From DASWJQ01 sp964517315 (lineage in GTDB: Bacteria > Chloroflexota > Anaerolineae > Anaerolineales > E44-bin32): a DNA stretch of 9,645 nt. Location: the NCBI GenBank assembly GCA_964517315.1, contig CAZFCJ010000120.1:1-9645 (forward strand), given 5' to 3'. The first letter of the stretch is position 1; each line of letters opens with the position of its first letter. The notes below the pieces were generated by a model that had not been told where the DNA came from, ran no database searches, and saw only the letters and a program-made list of their open reading frames with translations. A program made the position numbers and the translations under genes. This document shows, piece after piece, positions 5,517-9,645 of this stretch.

Positions 5517-7601
5517 GTGGGTTCACTGAACCGCCTGAGAGGGCGAACTTGGTGGGGGGCATGCGCGCTGCTCTTCATCGTCAGCGCCCTCGTCGTCGGG
5601 GTGGCACACGCCCAAGCATTTGAGCGCATTCTCATCTCAACCGTGAATGCAAGCGAATTCCCGCGGGTGCGGGTTCAATTCCGGGCCATGGACGCCGAAA
5701 ACTCGGTGGTCCAGGACCTCTCGTTGGATCAGATTGTGCTGCGCGAGGACGATACCCCGATTGAGCCGAGCGCGCTCGAGCGGGTGGAAGATCGCCCGGT
5801 ACGCGTCATCTACCTGATTGACTTGGGGCGCTACGCAAATTTCCAGACTCTGGGGTTGCCCATCGTCCGCTCCGCGTTCACTCAGCTCGTAAACGGCGAG
5901 CATTTTATCGACGACGCCGACACGGTCGAGATCCGGGCCCGGGTCAGCGACGGCGAGACCGAGCGCACTCTCACCTTGCGCGCTCCGACTCAGTCCGGCA
6001 ACGAGTTCACGGCTTCCGTACGCTCCTTGGATTTCGAGGGGACTACCGGTTCGACGAGCATCATCACTGGGGTAGAGAACATCCTTGATGAACTGGAGGC
6101 GGAAGGCTCCGATCAACCGACGTTCATTGTTGTACTCACGCATGTGGTTGATCGGCCTTCGGGAACCGAAGCGATCCAGAGGGCCCGCGAGGTCGCCCGG
6201 CGAGCCCGTGGGCAAGGCGTGCGGTTGTACGCCTTCCACACTCGCTTTGACGGGAGCCAAGCTGAACCCCTTAAGGAGCTCTCCGGGACGACGGGCGGGC
6301 GCTACGTTCTGCTGGAGCGAAACGTAGACAAAAGCGCAGCCGTCGAGGACGTGTATGCCGATATCGATTCACAGCGGCTCGCCTATGAGCTCGTGTACCG
6401 GAGTCCATCGGTGGTGCAGGGCGCCCGGACGGTCACCATCCGGCCGGCGCAGGATGAGGACCAGGTCGCGGGGGCCTCGACCTATCAGGTCGAGGTGGAA
6501 CCTCCAGGGATCGAGCTCGTGGAGCCCAGCTCGGGCCGGACATTTGAGGTTCAGCAATCCGAGAACGCAGAGGGTGAGGTTATTTTAGAGCCGGATTCGA
6601 TCCGGATCCAGGGCCGAGTTGCGGGCTGGCCGGACGGGTTTCCTCGGGAGATCCGATCCGCCTCGCTGTTGGTGAATGGGCGAGTGGTCGAAAGCCAGGA
6701 TCTGGCGCCAGACCAGGACACTTTTTCATTTCAATGGCAGCTGCCTTCGATCGAGGAGCGGCAGCTGCGGGCGGATCTGCAGGTTCGGGTGGAAGACGAG
6801 CTCGGCTTGCGGCGGGGATCCGAGGTTTCGACGGTCACTTTCGAGGTCATGCAGGAAGAGATCGGCTTGCTGGCGTCGTGTCGGGCAAACTTCCTTCAGT
6901 CCATTTGCATCGCGCTGGCCATCGTGCCTGTGGCCTTGATCGGATTCGGTGTGATGGCGATGCTGGGAGTCGGGTTGGCTATCTTCCGCAGGGAGGGCGA
7001 GGGCCGAAGCGGCCGGGAAGCCCCGAGAGGGCGTCCGGAACCCCTCCACACTCTGGTCCCCGGCCAGGAGGGCCTTGCCGACGGAATCGGCGCGATGGGG
7101 AGCCCTGGCGGGGCGCTGGCTCGACTCGAAGTCATGTCGGGGCCGGCGGACCAGATCGGAACCAGCATACCAATTACGGAGTATGTGACCGTTCTGGGCA
7201 GGGATCCCGAGCAGGTCGATGTGCCCTTCTATCCGAACGAGCAATCGAGCGTGAGCGGCAAGCACGCCACCCTGCAGTTGTACTTCGGCAAGTTCTACGT
7301 CACCGACAACGGCTCAACAAATGGGACGCGCGTGAACGGGCAGCTCCTCGTCGCCGATGAGCCACGTGAGCTGAGCGAAGGCGATGAGATCGTGCTCGGC
7401 GATGCCTCATTGAAAGGCGTCCAGCTGCGGCTGCATCTGACCGAGCAAGTGGATGAAAGAGCTGGACTCGATGCGACCCAGATTGAGGCCGATTTGGATG
7501 AGGTTGAGCCCGAGACCGGCGATCGAACCGAGGTCTGGGATGAAGAGATGGAGGATGAGGAAGGCGATGTTGGCGAAGATTGGATGGACGAGCTGGAATG
7601 A
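5517..7601 (+). CDS. Membrane protein: signal peptide, vWA-like domain, TM helix, cytoplasmic FHA domain
   Basis: A 694-aa membrane-spanning signalling protein. Residues 1-33 are a signal peptide (RLRGRTWW, hydrophobic core, AHAQA). Residues about 95-295 have the von Willebrand A fold (VIYLIDLGRYANFQ, TFIVVLTHVV, GVRLYAFHT), but the metal site is degenerate: DxSxS reads D102-L-G-R-Y. Residues about 330-445 form a beta-rich, Ig-like spacer. One membrane helix spans about 463-490, then RREG marks the cytoplasmic side. The FHA domain at about 550-640 is canonical: LGRDPEQ (R562), SVSGKH (S580, H583), DNGSTNGTRVNG (N602). FHA domains bind phosphothreonine peptides. A very acidic tail closes the protein. 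The GTG at 5517 is supported by AGAGG and the signal peptide. The PP2C phosphatase gene starts 91 nt downstream. The likely role is coupling an extracytoplasmic contact to phospho-dependent partners inside; its ligand and partners are unknown. Confidence 0.9.
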   Translation: MGSLNRLRGRTWWGACALLFIVSALVVGVAHAQAFERILISTVNASEFPRVRVQFRAMDAENSVVQDLSLDQIVLREDDTPIEPSALERVEDRPVRVIYLIDLGRYANFQTLGLPIVRSAFTQLVNGEHFIDDADTVEIRARVSDGETERTLTLRAPTQSGNEFTASVRSLDFEGTTGSTSIITGVENILDELEAEGSDQPTFIVVLTHVVDRPSGTEAIQRAREVARRARGQGVRLYAFHTRFDGSQAEPLKELSGTTGGRYVLLERNVDKSAAVEDVYADIDSQRLAYELVYRSPSVVQGARTVTIRPAQDEDQVAGASTYQVEVEPPGIELVEPSSGRTFEVQQSENAEGEVILEPDSIRIQGRVAGWPDGFPREIRSASLLVNGRVVESQDLAPDQDTFSFQWQLPSIEERQLRADLQVRVEDELGLRRGSEVSTVTFEVMQEEIGLLASCRANFLQSICIALAIVPVALIGFGVMAMLGVGLAIFRREGEGRSGREAPRGRPEPLHTLVPGQEGLADGIGAMGSPGGALARLEVMSGPADQIGTSIPITEYVTVLGRDPEQVDVPFYPNEQSSVSGKHATLQLYFGKFYVTDNGSTNGTRVNGQLLVADEPRELSEGDEIVLGDASLKGVQLRLHLTEQVDERAGLDATQIEADLDEVEPETGDRTEVWDEEMEDEEGDVGEDWMDELE

Positions 7602-7606
7602 GATTT

Positions 7607-7644
7607 GGCCGGAGAGACTCCTGCCCGGGTTCGGCCGGCCTTTT
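7607..7644 (+). terminator. Possible weak terminator or attenuating hairpin between the FHA and PP2C genes
   Basis: GGCCGG (7607-7612) can pair with CCGGCC (7635-7640), which runs directly into TTTTCC. The 22-nt loop is long and has competing pairings, so this may only reduce read-through into the phosphatase gene. Confidence 0.3.
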
Positions 7645-7692
7645 CCGAAGCCCCGATCCCTCCGTTCCAGCAGCTAGGCGAGAGCAAGCGTG

Positions 7693-9396
7693 ATGGCGAG
7701 CGCCGAAGTCGTTTTCGGTCAGCATTTCAACATCGCCGGGCGCGACGTCTACGAGGACCGGGTCGAGACGCGCACCCTGATCACCCAGGCGGGTCACCGG
7801 ATCGCGGCCGCCCTGGTCGCGGATGGCGTAGGGGGACAGGCGCAGGGTGAGCGGGCCGCGCAAATCGCAGTCGATGCAACCTTCTGGTATCTCGAAAATG
7901 GGGAAGAGGCGGAGGTCCCTTCGCTGCTGAAGCGGGCCTTGGCCTACGCCAACAGCAAGGTCTATCAGGCAGGCCAGGAATCGGGAACGCAGGGGATGTC
8001 GACGACGGCAGCGCTGGCTGTGGTGGTCAACGGCGAGCGTTTGTACATCGCCAATGTGGGCGACAGCGCGATCTTCCTTTACCGGCGCGGTAAGCTGACC
8101 AAGCTCACCCGGGATCACACCTTCGCCAACATCAAAGTCTGGCGGGGAGAGATGTCCGAGGAGCAGGCCAGCCAGCATCCGAAGGCCGAGGTGGTCCTGC
8201 GGGCCCTTGGTCTCAAGGAGCGTGTGCGCGTGGACGTGGGCTTCCACGTGGGCACCGAGGAATATCGAGAGGCCAACGCTCGCGGCGAAACCGGGCTGCC
8301 TCTGAAAGCGGGCGACGCGATCCTGGTCTGTTCGGACGGGCTGATCAAGGATTCGCCCGACTCGGGGACACCGCTTGTGTCCGAGCGGGAGATGATCCAG
8401 GTGCTGGGCTCAGACCATGGCGATCGCGCGGCGCGCACCTTGATCGCGTTCGCGATGGGCCGCAATCCGAGCGACAATGTGTCCGCGGCGACCATTCACA
8501 TTTCGCCGGAGGAAGCTCCTACAAAGGCCGGCCCCGGGCCCCGCTCGAGGCTCGTGAAGGCATTGACTCTGTTGCTAGGACTTGTGGCCTTGGTGGCGGT
8601 CGGCGCGCTCGGTCTGCGTTACCTGCGCGGTCAACGGACCCTGGCGGGCCTGACCGTCACCGCCACAGAGAGCGCGGAAACGACGTCGCTGCCCCCGCCC
8701 ACTCCCAGCAGCGTGCCCGCGACCGAAGCTCCAACGGAGCAGCCGTTGCCGACCGAGCCGCTGGAGGGGAGCCGCATGTCGGCCTCGCTGGCGTCTGAGG
8801 GCGCGCAGGTCACGATCGGCGAAATTCTGTTGGCGGACCGGGAGCCGCTCATCATCAACTTGCGAAATGAAGCACTTCAGAGGAAAAGCGCCAGTGCCTT
8901 GATCGCCAACCCGGAGACGACGCTGGCGCTCACGTCGCTTTCAGAGGGGGGGTTCCGGACTTCCATGGAGCTTGGGGGGCGGATGTTCGTCTACGTGCAA
9001 GCCCTGGAGCATGGCGGCGTGATCCGAGTCGAACCGACGACGCTCGAGGTCCATGCCCAAGCCTCCTGCATGTCGGTGGACCCGGTTCCCGGTTCACCGG
9101 CCAGCGTAGTCTCGCTGACCTGCTACCAGGGAGACTGCGGCTACGTGCCCCGCTTCGGGGAGCCGACGGTTCCGATCGATCCCGGCGATAGGATCCTGCT
9201 GGACACAAATGGAATGGTGGTCCTGCAGCGCCGCGAGGTCGACGTCGAGGTCTCCCAAGCGTATCTGGAGGCCTATAGCGTTTTGAATCTGGAGCCAGGC
9301 CCCGAGGTCACGGCCTGCCTGCGGCCGTTTGTACCGCCGACCCCCGAAGTGACCGAGGCCGGCGAGCCCGACCCGACTGCCACCCCGGAGGGGTAA
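7693..9396 (+). CDS. Transmembrane PP2C-type Ser/Thr protein phosphatase with FecR-like extracytoplasmic domain
   Basis: A 567-aa receptor-like phosphatase. The cytoplasmic PP2C (PPM) domain at about 5-272 would remove phosphate from Ser/Thr using two metal ions. Its motifs are YEDR (E21, D22), VADGVGGQAQGE (D44), GMSTTAAL, YIANVGDSAIFLYRRG, ILVCSDGL (D215) and PSDNVSAATIHI (D261), so the metal ligands are complete. One membrane helix spans about 287-310. Then come a Pro/Thr/Glu-rich spacer (about 325-357) and an extracytoplasmic domain to about 515 that resembles FecR (GGVIRVEP, SVVSLTCYQGDCGY, PIDPGDRILLD). Four cysteines (459, 477, 482, 542) lie outside and could form disulfides. The tail is again Pro/Thr-rich. 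The ATG at 7693 is chosen over the adjacent GTG at 7690; the ribosome site is weak. Its neighbour, the FHA protein, is a natural functional partner. The phosphatase call is firm; the FecR call is moderate. Confidence 0.93.
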   Translation: MASAEVVFGQHFNIAGRDVYEDRVETRTLITQAGHRIAAALVADGVGGQAQGERAAQIAVDATFWYLENGEEAEVPSLLKRALAYANSKVYQAGQESGTQGMSTTAALAVVVNGERLYIANVGDSAIFLYRRGKLTKLTRDHTFANIKVWRGEMSEEQASQHPKAEVVLRALGLKERVRVDVGFHVGTEEYREANARGETGLPLKAGDAILVCSDGLIKDSPDSGTPLVSEREMIQVLGSDHGDRAARTLIAFAMGRNPSDNVSAATIHISPEEAPTKAGPGPRSRLVKALTLLLGLVALVAVGALGLRYLRGQRTLAGLTVTATESAETTSLPPPTPSSVPATEAPTEQPLPTEPLEGSRMSASLASEGAQVTIGEILLADREPLIINLRNEALQRKSASALIANPETTLALTSLSEGGFRTSMELGGRMFVYVQALEHGGVIRVEPTTLEVHAQASCMSVDPVPGSPASVVSLTCYQGDCGYVPRFGEPTVPIDPGDRILLDTNGMVVLQRREVDVEVSQAYLEAYSVLNLEPGPEVTACLRPFVPPTPEVTEAGEPDPTATPEG

Positions 9397-9440
9397 TCGC
9401 AGCTCACGAAGGTGATCGGTGCGCCATTGGCGTATGGCCG

Positions 9441-9535
9441 CTGGCGGGGATCAGGCTTCAGCTACCAGCCGTCAGTCGCAAGTCCCCAGTCTCCAGTCAA
9501 CGGGTCACCGGATGGCGGATTCACCGCAGAGAGCG
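9441..9535 (+). repeat. Right copy of the dispersed inverted repeat
   Basis: This matches the reverse complement of 1-95 at 91 of 95 positions without gaps. It contains heptamer-like AGTCCCC, AGTCTCC and AGTCAAC units and ends in CCGCAGAGAGCG, where it overlaps the 9-bp units that follow. It begins 44 nt after the phosphatase stop. No gene is visible from 9397 to the window end (249 nt). Confidence 0.9.
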
Positions 9536-9552
9536 CAGAGATCGCAGAGAAG
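9526..9552 (+). repeat. Three tandem 9-bp units (GCAGAGANN)
   Basis: GCAGAGAGC, GCAGAGATC and GCAGAGAAG follow one another without a gap. The first unit overlaps the end of the inverted repeat, so both seem to belong to one composite intergenic element. Confidence 0.7.
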
Positions 9553-9563
9553 AAGATCGATAA

Positions 9564-9640
9564 CACCAAGACACAAAGACTCAAAAAAACCCTTTGTGAG
9601 CTTATGGATAACCCTTCGTGTCCTTCGCGTCTTCGTGGTG
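9564..9640 (+). repeat. Imperfect palindrome of the CACCAAGACACAAAG...CTTCGTGGTG type
   Basis: The left arm CACCAAGACACAAAGAC (from 9564) is complementary, with a short gap and a few mismatches, to the right arm ending GTCTTCGTGGTG (9618-9640). Inside it, CACAAAG (9572-9578) pairs perfectly with CTTTGTG (9592-9598) around an A-rich loop. The sequence could fold into a branched hairpin in RNA or single-stranded DNA. From memory, such CACAAAG/CTTCGTGG strings recur between genes in several phyla including Chloroflexota. Confidence 0.6.
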
Positions 9641-9645
9641 AGCCG

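Noticed and set aside
1..9535. Inverted repeats as terminal repeats of one 9.5-kb transposon or of a linear replicon
   Set aside because: There is no transposase, recombinase or replication gene between them, and the cargo is ordinary chromosomal. Sub-repeats inside the units fit a dispersed intergenic family better.
9526..9645. CRISPR-like array
   Set aside because: The units are 7-9 bp and contiguous, with no spacers, and no cas gene is present.

Overview
The window is GC-rich bacterial DNA with ordinary housekeeping and signalling genes. It has GTG/TTG starts beside ATG, a monofunctional Thermus/Deinococcus-type proline dehydrogenase, paired DinB-fold proteins, an LCP protein, and an FHA protein next to a PP2C phosphatase. 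Together with the tandem-heptamer and CACAAAG-type repeats in both flanks, this suggests Chloroflexota (Anaerolineae-like). That assignment is an inference from style and gene content; there is no rRNA or other marker gene here.

Left block (about 178-4161, all minus strand, read right to left): an unrecognised 167-aa protein, proline dehydrogenase, two tandem DinB-family proteins, a small cupin-like protein, and a UbiA-type membrane prenyltransferase homologue. From the second DinB gene onward the spacing is 9 nt, 8 nt, then a 4-nt stop/start overlap, so these four genes look like one transcript. Proline dehydrogenase, about 100 nt upstream, may head it.

Right block (4224-9396, plus strand): an LCP (LytR-CpsA-Psr) envelope protein with a TATAAT box so close that its mRNA should be leaderless, then a 70-aa single-pass membrane protein. 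A GC hairpin followed by TTTAATT comes next. After it are two large membrane signalling proteins. The first is secreted at its N-terminus, with a degenerate von Willebrand A domain outside, one membrane helix and a canonical FHA domain plus acidic tail inside. The second has a cytoplasmic PP2C Ser/Thr phosphatase, one membrane helix and an extracytoplasmic FecR-like region with four cysteines. FHA domains bind phosphothreonine and PP2C enzymes remove it, so the two probably belong to one Ser/Thr-phosphorylation circuit reporting envelope state. No kinase is present in the window.

Both ends carry the same dispersed repeat in opposite orientation (1-95 against 9441-9535, 91 of 95 positions matching). 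The repeat contains degenerate heptamers. On the right it runs on into three 9-bp units and an imperfect palindrome. The window edges therefore coincide with repeats, as expected for a contig broken at repetitive DNA, although inversion between the copies is also possible. I see no CRISPR array, tRNA, rRNA, transposase or phage gene.
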